From Humulus lupulus (lineage: Eukaryota; Streptophyta; Magnoliopsida; Rosales; Cannabaceae), in contig NC_084796.1 of the NCBI RefSeq assembly GCF_963169125.1, positions 91,992,888 to 92,056,887 on the forward strand: a stretch of 64,000 nucleotides of DNA. Direction: 5' to 3'. The notes under the pieces were generated by a model, which saw only the letters and a list, made by a program, of their open reading frames with translations, had not been told where the DNA came from and ran no database searches. Position 1 is the first letter of the stretch, and the number at the start of each line of letters is the position of its first letter. This document shows, in pieces, positions 10,851 through 23,700 of the stretch. The translations under genes and the position numbers were made by a program.

Positions 10851-12406
10851 CACGAGTCATCTATTTGAGAGCCTTAAAAAGTGAAGTGTTTTAGGACTCG
10901 CGAATGTTTTTAGGGCTCGCATTGCGAGTCCTAAAAAGTTTTATTTTTAATTTTTTTTTAAAAATTATATATAATTATCTTTAATAAAAAATTACGATTT
11001 AAATGAAAATTTTATATAAAATCTGAAAACTTATTGATTAAAATAACAAAACTTGTACATTAAATGAGATAATTACAAATCTAAAAAATAAATTTTGGAA
11101 AAAATATAAATAATCAATCTTTTCATATGAATATTCTCCAAAATTCTAATTGATCTTTAATGAAACACAACAATAAACAACTATTCTAATTAATTCTAAT
11201 GAAAAACGGGCAGCATAATGACTGCAAATCGGACATCCCCAAATTTTTAAAACCTACAAACACAACATATAAACAATCCCAGACAGTCTTGAAAATGATC
11301 AAATTATTATGTGTAATATATATTTAAGGGCATCATTTAAACAAAAGAAAAAAACAGTGGCAGTGAAGCTCACCATTTCCTGTGGCAGTTGGAACCAGCG
11401 AGCACCACCAGCGGACTTTGGGTCTGATCTCCATGTGGGTTTTGTTCCCCATGGTGTGCTGAGTTCAACCCCGTAGCTGGATCCACAATCGGAGGTCACC
11501 AGACGGCGAGGAACTCCTTGGAACCCATGGCGGCGGCCGAGCTTCGTCTGGCTGGTTGTGGCGGAGGACGGCGAAGGAGAGCTTGCAGGGCTGGGGGTTT
11601 CTAATGCCTGTGAAGATGCCTGTGTAGCACGTGTCATCGTTGGATATCGGCATGGCAACCATTGGACCTGGCATAGATGAGCCACGAGAGAGAGAGAGAG
11701 AGAGAGAGAGAGGAAGCTTCGTCTGGCTGCTTGCGGTGGAGGACAACGAGTGTGGAGGAGAGCTCGAGGGCTTGGGGGTTTCGAACCCCTGTGAAGTCGT
11801 TTGTGCGGCGTGTGTCATCATCGTAGACCAGACGCCGATTGTCGGGCTTGGCAGAGGTGAGGCACAAAGAGAGAGAGCTTCGGGAAGAGAGAGAGAGAGA
11901 GCTGAAATGGCATCCGAAAGAAATGGGGACTTAGGGATTTTGTTTTTCTTTTTAATTTAAATTTCTTATTTAATTTATTAATAAAAAACTGATTATAATT
12001 AATAATTTTCTTAAGAATATATTTATATAATATAATTTTTTTTAAGGACACTTATTGCGAGTCCTAAAATGTTTTTTTAAAGACTCTCAATAAGTGTCTT
12101 AAAAAGTCCAAGAACTTTTGTTAAAAAAATCAAACTTTTAGGACACACATAAGTTTTTAGGGCTTGAATCGTGTGTCCTACAAAAATTCTTTAAGGACTC
12201 GCAATGAGTGTCCTAAAAAGTTCAGGAGGTGTTTGTTAAAAACAAATTCAAACTTTTAGGACACACATAGTTTTTAGGTCTTGCTCCGGGAGCCCTAAAA
12301 TAAATTCTTTATTGCGAGTCCTAAAAAGTCCAGGAGGTGTTTTAAGGGCTCGCATCTAGGTGAGTGCCCTAAAATAGTATCCTAAAAGGGTATTTTTGTA
12401 GAAGGG
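10815..12406. mobile_element. Non-autonomous CACTA-type transposon
   Basis: The left end is CACTACTACAGAAAAGGC; the right end reads GTAGAAGGG, two mismatches from the reverse complement of CACTACTAC. A 3-bp target repeat CAC flanks it (10812-10814 and 12407-12409), as expected for CACTA elements. Subterminal repeats of the form GCGAGTCCTAAAA occur many times in both orientations at 10880-10940 and 12050-12380. There is no transposase ORF. It sits in the leader of element A. Confidence 0.85.
11360..11935. other. GC-richer insert with internal repeats inside the CACTA-type element
   Basis: This segment is clearly less AT-rich than the element around it. It contains an imperfect direct repeat (about 11535-11650 and 11720-11835, both starting CGTCTGGCTG and sharing CTTGGGGGTTTC-like runs) and two GA microsatellites (11688-11713, 11870-11912). 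It may be a captured host fragment. I recognise no protein domain, and the open frames in it are short and overlapping. Confidence 0.5.
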
Positions 12407-12430
12407 CACCATAGATATAAGTGTTCCAAA

Positions 12431-14674
12431 TGTTAGGAACGAATTTCCTAATACACAGTGGAATGGTGGTGTGGTTGGCCCAGTGTACGACAAAAATTTT
12501 GTAACATATTTAAACTACTTTTAAATATGTGGATCCATTAATATACATAAATTAATCATAAGCAAGTTAATGATAGAATGCATACCTCTTGAAGCCTATC
12601 AAGTGTCCTTGCTATCTTTTCGTATTTAGAACGATCTTCCTATCCAAGCCGCTTCCACGTACTCACCCTAAGATCTTCCAAAGCAGTCTCTACACCTCAA
12701 GAAGTGCGTGGGCACTTAGAGAATGAATGACAGTTTATTTGTGATTCTACATGATGTACTCAACACATGAGATCAAGATAATAGGCCAGAGAATTGGTTC
12801 TTTATTTTTTTAGGGAGAGAAAACTATCGTTCTAATTTTCACAGAGCGAATGTTCTGAGTAGTCACTGATATCTGAATATTTTCTGATTAGTCATACTTA
12901 AAAGAAAATATTCAAATTTAAAAAATAAATCTGTACCCACCTTATAATTTACTTTTTCATTTATTAATTATTATATTAATGAAAAAATCCAAAAACCAAT
13001 TTTTTGAATTATTAATTAATTAATTAAATAAAAATAAAAATTCTATCCCTAAAAATAGCCCTACACGCCACACACAGTCCATGGACTGTGTGTGCACGTG
13101 TAGCATCCCTATTTTTAGAGATGTTGGTTTTTCAATTTTTATTTAATTATTTATTCAAACTACTTTGTCAAATAAGATCTAACAACCTGATAACTAATTC
13201 AAATTTGAATTCAAATTTAAATTAATTATCTTTTTAACTAATTATCAAATATATTTAATTATTTGAATAAATATTAATCTTTTAAATTCAAATCCAATTT
13301 TGAACTTATTAGATTATTAACTCCCACTCAAATAAAGATATTTAATTAATTCTACCAATTAATTAAATCCAATATTTTCGAAAATAAATATTTAATTTAT
13401 TATAATTTCGAAAATTATAATTAATTATTTATTTAATTAAATTTCTAAAATTAATTTAATTATTTAATATAATTTCGAAAATTATACAATAATTAAATAT
13501 TAATTAATTTTTTGTTAACTACAACTAATTTGTAATTAATTAATTAATCACTATTATCATATAATTACATATTTGGCCTGAAGAACAAATTTCTTCTTTA
13601 ATATGTCTTTAAACTATTTTTCCCTTCATATCAACTCTTACCTTTAATAGTGTTGATAGAGCCGCTATGGGGACCTATGGACCTATAATTCCAAGCTCCA
13701 ATAAATTTGAGATCATTAATTAAAGTCTTTAATTAAATAATCTTAATTTATTAATCTCATGATTATTCCACTATAAATATGAGACTGCACTCTTGTAATT
13801 ATAGACATTTCATTTACTGAGTACTTTGGAATCATAAAGCGTCCATTGATATAATCATTGTATACAACTTGACCCTCTAATAATGGTTCATAATTAATCG
13901 GGAATAAAATTACCGTTTTACCCTTTTAATTATCTCTTGTTTCCTTAAGTACCATTGACTTTACTAGTGAAGATTAATTCATAACTAAATTATGAATTTG
14001 AGCTCAATAACCTTTCAGTCCCAAAAGTCAACCCTTAAGAGAACCATCATTTAATCTCTTGCGATAAGGCATAAATTTCATATCTGTATACTATGTTCCC
14101 AGCCATCTACATCAATGAGTTCCCAAAACAAAAGTTTTCAGCTTGATCATTCTGACAGACCCTAACAAATGAATCAAAGAACTCATATAATATAAACAGG
14201 AGTTCATAATAACTTCAGGATTAAGATCTATTTGTATATGATCATCAGTTGATATATTTAATTAATACTTCGAAATAGTATTTAACTAAGTATTAATAAA
14301 CATATATGGTCCAGTTCTAATATTCTCTAATATATAAAGCACCTCCTCTAAACTGTCCTACCACACTAGTGATCCGAATCTAGATCACATGTATTCATAA
14401 TACTAGTGGACCGTACTTGCAGTAATTAATCTAAAGATTCCATAACTTTATTTTACTGCGAGCTATTCAAGTTCATTTATCTCAAACACAATCCTCTCGT
14501 ACCAATACGTGTTTGAGATCACATATATGAACTTAGGAATTTTCCTGATATTTACATAATATTATCACAGAATAATATAGTCCATAAAATATATGCATAA
14601 CAAATTCAGTTTAATTTTTTTTTTCTTCATAAAACAATGTCTACTACATATGCTTTCAAGGCACATTTCCAACA
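12431..14674 (-). repeat. E2 3' LTR
   Basis: It starts TGTTAGGAAC and ends TTTCCAACA (TG...CA) and is 2244 bp, very AT-rich. It contains a perfect 26-bp palindrome at 13069-13094, inside a larger hairpin of about 80 bp (13046-13124). The 5' LTR is 31 bp shorter and lacks half of that palindrome. Confidence 0.92.
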
Positions 14675-14691
14675 ATCTCCCACTTGCCCTA
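14675..14691 (-). promoter_or_regulatory. E2 polypurine tract
   Basis: The minus strand reads GGGCAAGTGGGAGAT directly before the LTR start TGTTGGAAA. This is the expected place and composition for the plus-strand primer. Confidence 0.75.
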
Positions 14692-16335
14692 AAGCAAATG
14701 ATGCATCTCTCTCATTCCCATGTTTCTTACATGCTCCTTAAAAGATTTTATGGATAAAGTCTTTGTGAAAGGATCTGCAAGATTATGCTCTGAAGCTATC
14801 TTCATAACTTCAACTTCTCCTCGATGAACTATCTCTCTTAGCAAGTGATACTTCCTTTTGATGTGCTTTCCCTTCTTGTGACTCTGTGGTTCCTTTGAGT
14901 TAGCTATTTCCCCACTGTTGTCACAGTATAGGACTAGTGGCTTATCCACATCTGGTACAACTTCTAGATCGGAATAGAACTTTTTGAGCCACACAACCTC
15001 CTTAGCTACTTCACAAGCCGCTATATACTCAGCTTCCATGGTGGATTCTACAATGCTGGTTTGTTTGATACTTTGCTAGACTACCGCTCCTCCTCCAAGA
15101 GTAAACACTGATCCAGAAGTCGATTTCCAACTATCTCTGTCTGATTGAAAATCAAAATCAGTGTAACCAGTGGGGTTTAGGTCTCCACCTGAATATATGA
15201 GCATATAATCTCTAGTATTTCTAAGATACTTGAGAATATTCTTTATTGCAGTCCAATGACTCAATCTAGGATTGGATTGATAACGGCTGACTATCCCTAC
15301 TGCATAACAAATGTCAGGTCTTGTACACAACATGGCGTACATTAGACTGCCTACTGCTGAGGCATAGGGATATTGTCTCATGTCTTCCTCTTCCTGAAGT
15401 GTTTTGGAACACTACTCTTTGGAAAGGAATACTCCAGAATGGGTTGGCATATCACCCTTTTTGGAGTTTTGCATATTAAAGCGTTCTAGCATCTTATCAA
15501 TATAAGTTGCTTGAGACAATGCCAAAGTTTTGTTCTGCCTATCTCTAAGAATCTTAATGCCTAGAACATACTTGGCTTCTCCCAAATCTTTCATTTGGAA
15601 TTGTTCAGATAACCATTTCTTTACTTTTGATAATGATGTTACGTCATTTCCAATCAGTAATATATCATCAACATAAAGAACGAGGAATACTACTACACCA
15701 TCTTTTATTTGTTTATAGACACAAGGTTCATCAACGTTCTGTTCAAAACCAAAGGTTTTAATTGTGTTATCAAATCTAAGATTCCAAGATCTAGAAGCTT
15801 GTTTGAGTCCATAAATGGACCTAAGAAGCTTGCAAACCTTTTGCTCTTGACCTTTTAATTCGAACCCTTCTGGTTGAGACATGGAAATGGTTTCGTCAAG
15901 GCAACCATTCAGAAAAACTGTTTTGACATCCGTTTGCCAAATCTCATAATCCATGCATTCAGCTATGGACAAGAGTATACGAATGGATTTTAGCATGGCT
16001 ACAGGAGAAAAAGTTTCTTCATAGCCAACCCATTCTTTTTGTGTGTAACCTTTGGCTACAAGTCTTGCTTTAAAATTCTCTACTCTCCCATCCGCTCCTC
16101 TTTTCTTCTTGAATATCCACTTGTAACCAATGAGTTTGATATTCTCAGGTGGATCTTCAAGAACCCAGACAGAATTGGAATACATTGATTCCATTTCTTG
16201 GTTCATGGCTTCTTGCCATTTGTCCTTGTCAGAATCATTCATTGCATCTCTAAATGTCAATGGATCTTCTTTGTTTATGTCAGACACAAGCATTTGAACT
16301 TCATGTTCATAGCGTGTGGGTTGCTTACTAACCAT
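14689..16335 (-). pseudogene. E2 copia reverse transcriptase and RNase H
   Basis: The copia RT starts near 16240 (WQEAMNQEMESMYSNSVW) and includes KARLVAKGYTQKEW, QTDVKTVFLNG (usually DVKTAFLNG) and an intact catalytic LYVDDILLIG near 15655. RNase H covers about 14690-15250, with MEAEYIAACE and LYCDNSGEIAN. Stops interrupt the frame near 15410 and 15077, yet no frameshift is needed along the whole polyprotein. It would make cDNA in virus-like particles. Confidence 0.88.
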
Positions 16336-16359
16336 CCCACTAAGACGAGGTTCACTACT

Positions 16360-17518
16360 ATTCTAACTAGAACTAGCAGTTTCCTCTTGTTGTTTTTCAT
16401 TGGTTGTTGCTGGTGACTTTGCAACTTCATTCGAGACCATCTCCTCTAGAACAAACTTACTGCAACGGTTGTGGTTATTGACATAGTCATGTTCAAGAAA
16501 AGTTGCATTTGTCGATACAAATGTTTTATTTTCTTTTGGACTATAGAAAATTCCACCTCTAGTCTCTTTGGAATAACCCACAAACATGCACACTTCAGAG
16601 CGTGATTCCAACTTCCCGGTCTTTCCTTTAAGCACGTGTGCAGGACACCCCCAAATTCGAAAATGGTGTAAACTAGGTTTACAACCATTCCATAATTCTA
16701 TGGGTGTCTTTTGGATAGACTTAGATGGAACAACATTTAATATGTATAGAGAACATTGAATCGCATAGCCCCAGAATGACAGTGGTAATGATGAGAAACT
16801 CATCATTGATCTAATCATATCTAATAACGTTATGTTCCGTCTTTCTGAAACACCATTTTGTTGTGGCATTCCAGGTGCTATGAGTTGGGATTGAATGCCA
16901 TGCTCACACAGATGGTCCTTGAATTCAAAATCCAAGTACTCTCCTCCTCGATCAGATCGAAGAGCTTTTAGTGACTTACCTAATTGCTTTTCAGCTTCTG
17001 CTTGAAATTCTTTGAACTTTCCAAAAGTTTCATATTTTCTTTACATTAAGTATAGGTAACCATATCTTGAATAATCGTCAATAAAAGTGACGAAGTATTC
17101 ATAACCTCCTCTTGCTTGTACATTAAGTGGACCGCAAACATCCGTATGTACTAGCTAAAGTGGTTCTGTGGCTCTTGAACCTTTGGCAGAGAAATGTCTC
17201 TTGGTCATTTTGCCTTCTAGACAGGATTCACAAACACGGAGAGATCCAATAGATAGTTATCTTAAAGGACCATCCTTTACAAGCCTATTTATTCTATCTA
17301 GACCAATATGGCCCAATCTCAAGTGCCACAGATATGTATCACTATCAGAATCAATCTTTTGTCATTTAATAGATCAAGGATTAGCTTTTTTAAATAATTC
17401 AGAATCATTAACAGATTTCTCTTTAGGTTGCAGTTTATAAAGCCCATCGATTGATTTTGCAGAACATATCTTAAAACCATATCTTGAAATAACAATAAAA
17501 TTATTATTAAAAGAGATT
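16360..17518 (-). pseudogene. E2 copia integrase
   Basis: The zinc finger remnant WHLRLGHIG and CESCLEGK lie at about 17210-17330. The core has HTDVCGPL (first Asp), then IDDYSRYGYLYLM, RSDRGGEY (second Asp, about 16945) and QNGVSERRNITLL (Glu, about 16850), so all three catalytic acids are readable. Six stops lie between 17518 and 17040 (two of them near 17360-17370), and one more near 16358 separates it from RT. This copy is not expressible as a full protein. Confidence 0.85.
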
Positions 17519-17520
17519 TT

Positions 17521-18084
17521 CTAATTTTGTTCGTGCAACATAGAAATAGAAATTAAGTTTCTAGAAAATCCAGGAATATAATAAACGTTTTCTAAAACAA
17601 GAAATTTATTATTCTCAAATTCTAAACGGGTTGTTCCAACTGCTGCTGCAGAGACAATCTGACCACTGCCTACCCTCATAGTCACCTCTCCATCAGCAAG
17701 CTTCCTCGTTGAACTAAGAATCGGAAGAGAAAAGCAGACATGGTTAGTGGCTCCTGAATCTATTATCCAAGATGAGGAATTATCTTCCACTAAACAAGCT
17801 TCTAACACAAGTAAATCAAATTTACCTGTCTTTTTCTCTTTGAGGTCATCGAGATACTTTGGACAGTTTCTCTTCCAGTGACCATTTTCTCCACAGTGAA
17901 AGCAAGTCCCTTTTGGGATCTTCTTTTTGGAGGTTTTAGTGTTCTTTTTCTCTTTGCTTTTGGATGAATTTTTAGGCTTCTCACATGTTAATACAATGTT
18001 CAAGTTTGATTTCCATTTCATGTAGTTTTCACCAGTCAACTTTTCATTAGCAAGTAAAGAAGATACAGGATTTGAGCTAGACAT
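17521..18084 (-). pseudogene. E2 copia gag and protease, gag internally deleted
   Basis: 187 codons open from ATG at 18084. The N-terminus (LTGENYMKWKSNLNIVL) is the usual copia gag start, but the zinc knuckle CFHCGENGHWKRNC comes after only about 60 residues, where related gags have roughly 200 more. The gag core therefore appears removed in frame. The protease active site follows (SSWIIDSGATNHVC), then a normal protease tail (VYYIPGFSRNLIS). The deletion predicts no particle formation even without the later stops. Confidence 0.8.
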
Positions 18085-19928
18085 AATTGCTGAAAATAAA
18101 TAAATAAATGAATTTATGCATATAATAAATATCAGTTATTTTCGGAATAGTAAACGTGATGCATGAATGCAACAATTAAAAAATACATAAAAAATAATTA
18201 CTAATTCCACGATTAATTAATTTGAACATTAATGGACCAGCCTTAGGGTAGGTCAGACTAATTCCAAATTAATTTTGAGACAAGTTCTCAAATTTATAAG
18301 TGAAAACTAAAATCAATATTTCTCTTTTGACTTATAAACAACCGCTTGTTTGGTCAAGAATACACTAGACCGCTCGAAAGCCTAATATATCTTGTGAGTG
18401 TAACACATTATTTTTAGATCAATGACTTAACTCAAGAGTGTGACTTAGTGTCAGTCAAACTTGAAATACATCATTAAATCCTATTCTTGAAAAAGAAGTT
18501 TTCCTTGAGAATAACACAGTCGGAAGCCTTCCTTAGGGGGACACAAGCAATGGTGCCGCGAGGCCCTCTCCATGTTACCTCGGTGCTAACTAATAATGGA
18601 GACCATGAGAGTTATTGTCATAACTCCCTCTCCCACTCACTATTTTAGAACATGTGTTTTCTCAAAACATCCTATGCTTTTTAATTGGTGTGTAAAAATA
18701 AAGATATCTATTTTTACCAAATGATATTCTAATAATTACTAATCAAATTAAGAAAAAATAAAATTATAGAACTATGCCCTAATTAGTTCAATTTTATTTT
18801 GCTATGATTACTGAGAATATCATTTACAATTTAATAAAACAATTTTATTAAATACTAGAAATTAAAAAACTTTTAAAATCTATTTCTGCTCTTGAACTAG
18901 TTAAAAACTAGATTTATTATTATATGGACCAGCATATAATCACATAGGACAATCCTAAGGCATGTTTCTACTCATATGAGATGCATGCACAATTTTAAAT
19001 ACTGTGTGGGTTATATGTATGGCATGTCACAAAAATACATGATAAAGTATTAAACAATTTAATCACATTCAAACATTTAAATAAATAAATAAATGTGGGT
19101 CGGGTGTCTTGGGTAGTTCTAGAAAAATTACAACACTTGCAAAAATATACACAAAAATTTAAGAAACTAAAAAAGACCTAAAGAGATCTCTATCTTTAAC
19201 TTTGGGTCTTCACAAGTAGTCTTGATCCATTAAGCCACTAATCCATTTTATTTTGAATTAAAATAACTTTTAATTATCTTAAACGAATTTTAAGAATAAT
19301 TAACTTGAGCTTCAATGCCCGATATGTTATTAGGCCCAGTTTTGAATTTGGGCTCATACAATTAATTCAAAATAAAACAATTGTAAATATGGGTTAACTT
19401 AATTAAGCCCATAATTTAAATGGATAATTTTTGGATGCAAGCCCCAGGGTTTAAAACCCTAGGGGCGGCTGCATATGGTGGCTCGGCATGGGGCACGGCT
19501 AGGGTGCACGGTGGCTGTTGTGTGCGGCACGCAGGGGCGCACGGCTGGGCGAGGCGCAGGGGTGCGCTGGCGCGCGCGGCAGACGCGAGCGCAAGGGCAA
19601 GCTAGCACTCGGCTGGGCGAGGTTCGCGGGGCGCCTGGGCTAGCAGAACGCAGGGGCTGGGCGCGCATGTGGCTGGGTGAGGCTCGGGCTTTGGGGCTCG
19701 GGCCTTACAAAATTTTTCAAATAATTTTAACACAGAAAATTAAAATTACAAAAATTCCTGTGCCCCAAAATGACTTACATTTTTCATCTAGAATTTTAAG
19801 AACATTTCCTAAACCCAAAACACCATATAATTAATGACCCTTAAGAATTAACTATAATTATACATACATCCATCCATTCACATATATTAAAATAACATAA
19901 GAATGCATATTATGCCCACACAGTAATT
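18085..19928 (-). other. E2 5' leader with GC-rich block
   Basis: This is untranslated sequence between gag and the PBS, cut at its 5' side by element B. It is AT-rich apart from 19435-19710, which is strikingly GC-rich and repeats GGCTGGGCGAGG-like units. No long conserved ORF is visible; the open frames in the GC-rich block occur on both strands and look accidental. Confidence 0.65.
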
Positions 19929-19933
19929 AATGT

Positions 19934-20528
19934 TGTTGACCCACGATTTAGCCAACTGACACGGAGTCAAAATATGAATGATATAGACGAATGTATAGAG
20001 AATAACGTAATGACAAGAGTAAAGAAAACACAGTGATTTATAGTGGTTCGGCCCCAGGATCTGGAAATGACCTACGTACACTTAGAATGATATTGATATG
20101 GAATCAAAAGTGTGATCAGAGAACTTGGGTTCAATGAGTTTCAACACTTCTGACAAACAATACAAGTTTACTAGGAGAAATTCCATAATCTCTATGATTC
20201 AGAAGCTCCCAAAAAAAAGGTCCCTTCCCTTGAGCTATCTCTTGCTATTTATAGGCTCATGGAGGGTTACAAAATATTGTTACAGATATTATCCCCTGAA
20301 TAATGGGATATCCAGAAGATTGCATGAGATAAATTCAGGATTCACAAAGATCTTCCCATAATTGTTGCCTTGCCTGCGGAACTACCGACCAGACTGGTCG
20401 TGGGTAAGACCGGCTTGTCCTGCTTCTGCTGTGCATCCTGGTCGATACTCTAGCAGACGCCTTCCAGGTATCAGCCACGTGTCAAGAGATTATCTGCCAC
20501 GTCACAAATGCTAATTTATTGGATAACA
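19934..20528 (-). repeat. Element B 3' LTR
   Basis: 595 bp, same length as its partner at 30967, seven substitutions by eye. It is flanked outside by AATGT and inside by the PPT. A 78-codon frame inside the LTR is present in both copies but resembles no protein. Confidence 0.96.
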
Positions 20529-20543
20529 TTTGCCCCCCAAAGT
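20529..20543 (-). promoter_or_regulatory. Element B polypurine tract
   Basis: The minus strand reads ACTTTGGGGGGCAAA immediately before the LTR start TGTTATCC. It is nearly identical in form to C's PPT at 58731-58745 and to the internal G-rich tract at 24341. Confidence 0.85.
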
Positions 20544-20762
20544 TTATTTACTACAAACAGTAAATAAACTTTGAACGAATGACTCTTCGGTAACCCCTCC
20601 TGACGTGTCAGAACCCTTCGTGTGTTCTTGAAAGAAGCAACCCACTTCTGTCCAATCATGACTTTTCGGTTCCCCAGAAACGATTTCGACGGCCATCACG
20701 TTCCCCCATACTTCGAAAAAGGAAAAATAATGATTACACCTTTTTAGTATCAGAGACAAACT

Positions 20763-20769
20763 TATATAA
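20763..20769 (+). promoter_or_regulatory. TATA box of element B antisense gene
   Basis: TATATAA lies inside the element, 235 bp from the 3' LTR. It is followed about 30 bp later by a CT-rich leader and a noncoding first exon ending at a GTAAGT donor (20943). Element C has TATAAATAA at the matching place. Confidence 0.65.
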
Positions 20770-20794
20770 GACCATCAGAGCCACCTCTTTTCTT

Positions 20795-23700
20795 TTCACA
20801 CACGCCATTATTCTGCCAAAAACCCTAAAAACCAGAACTTTAAACTTCTCCGGCGAACATTCTCTTGCGCCTTTCACGACTCAGACGGTGGGCTCCTTAA
20901 TCTCCGAAGACCTCTCTTCCACCTTCACGACCACTATTCTTGGTAAGTTCCTGAAACCCCATTCTTCTAATTTCTCGTGGTGCATGCTTTTTATGGCGTA
21001 CTGTTTAAGTCTCTCAGCTTCTGGCTTTAGGTGCTTGTAGATAGAATTTTTTGTAGGCATAGTAGGTTTACGAGTTATTTTGAAACCCAGGATCATGCTT
21101 TTAAGGACGTAAAACCGAAGTAACATTTCGATTTTTAAGCTAGTTGAAAAAAAATAATTTTTCCCGCCCTAAGGGGAGTTGAAAAAGCTTTTCAGGAAAA
21201 CTTTTCACTTTCACCCTTTAATCCGTTTTTCGAACTGTTCACATAGAAAGATTTAGTTTCTTGTTAGAATGTTGTTGTATAAAGGCTTAACTTTTATACT
21301 CGACCAGCGTTATTCTAAAAAACCTTCTAAAGTTCTATAACCTCACCTCCCCATTCTTCTGTTTGCAGATTTTAATGCCAGATTTGTGGGGAGGTGAGAG
21401 ACCCATCGACGACGACCTCCTCGCCCAGCTGCTCGAGGGAGAAGAACAACCAGTTGATCGTATCCATCAGATACCTTTCTCGCGATCTTCTTTCAGACCA
21501 CATCCTTTCCCTCCAATGGCCCGCTCCAAGTCTTCTGGCAAGAAGAGGCCCGAGTCTGAAAGTAACACTACTCCCCCTGCCCAGCCTGATTCGCAGGCTA
21601 GGGGTCCCTCGACCAGTGGTTGAGAAAATCTTGTTCCTGACCCTAATATCCAAACTAGGGCTCGCCCTCATCATCGGAATCCGCCTGATGTCGAGTGGTA
21701 TACTCCCCCAGCCAGTTTAGTGACCATCCGAATGGTTGCTAACTGCTTCAGGAAATTCCCCCTCACGGGGGTAACCATTACACGTCCCACCGCGGACCAG
21801 AGGGCTAACCGTCCAGGAGGGGCGAACAGCGCCTGGTCCCGGTATCACATTGAGGCGGGAGCTTATCTCCCTCTTCATCCTTTCTTTGTGGGGGTGGCCA
21901 ATTATTTCGGTGTCGCTCCCTTTCAAATAACTCCCAACAGATATAGGATGCTGGCCGCACTCTATGTTCTGTACAAACTTAACAAATGGCCAGAACCTTC
22001 ACCCCACGAGGTCAACTATCTTTTTGACCCCAAGTCCAACCCTCAGCACAACGGGACGGGCTTTTTCCACTTCTGCCACCAGGAAACCGGCCAGACGTTC
22101 TTGAGTGGTACAACCCATATATCAAACGTGGGGCATTACAACAAGGAGTACTTCTTTACTCCGGACATAACCAGTGACAACTTGGCCTTTGCGAGAGGAG
22201 GTATAAACTTGTCTTTGTCTTGGTCGACACTTTAACATACAGTATTTCCTTTCATTTTCTCTCAAACTTGATCTGTTTTTCAGGCCCTTGGTTACGTCCG
22301 ACCCCAACACCAAGCATGGTGTCGAGGTCTAACACTCTGGCCAGGATGTCTGATGCAGCAAAATGTGTCAAGACCCCGACACTCGAAAAGAACTTGAGGT
22401 CGTCTAGCCTCCTGGCTCCTCGCCATGAAAATAGAGGGCCCGTGGTGGGCGATGCCACCGCCGAGGGGGTTCCCGAGAAGCAACCTCCTGTGCCTCCTCC
22501 TAGGAGGAGGCCAACAGGAGTTACGATCAGGGAACCCACGGGTAGCCCTCCTGCCGAAAGGCCTTCTGCTCCCCAAGGCAAGGGGAAAGAAAAGGCCACA
22601 GAACCTGTTGTTGACTTGGGAGAGTCTTCTGATGACAATGGTAACGTTATTTCGCTTTTAAATGGTTTGCCAATTCCCTGTCATATGTTTGATGGGGATG
22701 GTAACTTTACATATGCTCCAAATCTAGGGCCAAACTTCTTCATGCCAGAAAATGAATATATGATTAATAGAGTCAATAGTGTAGCGACCAGTAGTTGTAG
22801 CTCGGGTATTTACTTTGTTATCTTCTTTCTGTTGTATTACTTACTTTCACCTTTCTCTTTCCTTATTAACCTCTTGTGTTTACTTTCATGCAGATATGTC
22901 GACTCCCAACATCTTCGACATGTATCAGGCCGAGGAAGAAGAAGAAACCCCCCAACTCACACGGAAGCCAAAAAAAAGAACTGGTGAATCCAGTCGGGGC
23001 CCTCCAGCCAAGAAAAGTCGACCAGAAGACCCTCCCCAGGGCACACCAACTGGGCAAAGTCCTGCGCCAACTGGGCGAACTCCTACTCCTCCTCCAGCTC
23101 CTTCTGAACAGCAAACTACTCTTGTTCGGCCGAATCCTCCAGCTGCGCCTGCCAGGGAGCATCTTTCTCGTGAAGAGGCTCATGGGGCCAGACTTATGAG
23201 CCGTGCCATCCGATCCACCCAGGACCGCCTCGATCGCATTGGTAAAGGCGAGCGTGTTAGGGCCGCAATGGTTCAAGCTGAAGAGCTGCCAGTCGACCAA
23301 ATCATGAACAGGGCTTTGAACGAAATCTCCAGCGTAAGTGCTTCTTTATTCTTTGAGTCTTTAGTTTTTTAGTCCTCGTGATAAGTTCTGACTCCTTTTT
23401 CTTTGTGCACGGGCCTTACTTTCTGCCATTACTGCCCGTACCCGAGCCCAGGCTTACCTCGAGCAGGTCGAGGCAAAAGCCATCGAGAGGTTCCAGGTGA
23501 AAGCGGTCGAGGAACTTTCAGCTGCTGAGGCTAAGCATGCTAAGGAGTTGGAGGCGGTGATCCGAGAGAGGGATGCAGCGGTGACTAAGTTGTCCGAGGC
23601 TGAAGCTGCGAAGGAAGCAGCGGTCAAGTTGAGGCAAGAGTACCGGGAGTTCAACAAAACCCATCTCCGCGAAATCAAGCATCTGGGGGAGGTACTCAAG

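Noticed and set aside
11631..11960. 109-codon ORF with a run of Arg-Glu
   Set aside because: The run is the translated GA microsatellite; overlapping frames on the other strand are just as long.
19435..19710. GC-rich block as rDNA or a host CpG-island gene
   Set aside because: No rRNA signature, and the open frames on both strands are repetitive and unlike known proteins.
20125..20361. 78-codon ORF present identically placed in both B LTRs (also 31158-31394)
   Set aside because: Conservation is due to LTR identity; it overlaps the LTR promoter, is on the strand opposite gag-pol and has no domain.
22806..22987. Hydrophobic C-terminus of the open frame ending at 22987, looking like a membrane segment
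   Set aside because: It translates the third intron of the antisense gene (GTATTT donor, TTTCATGCAG acceptor), which C shares at the same place; not a protein segment.
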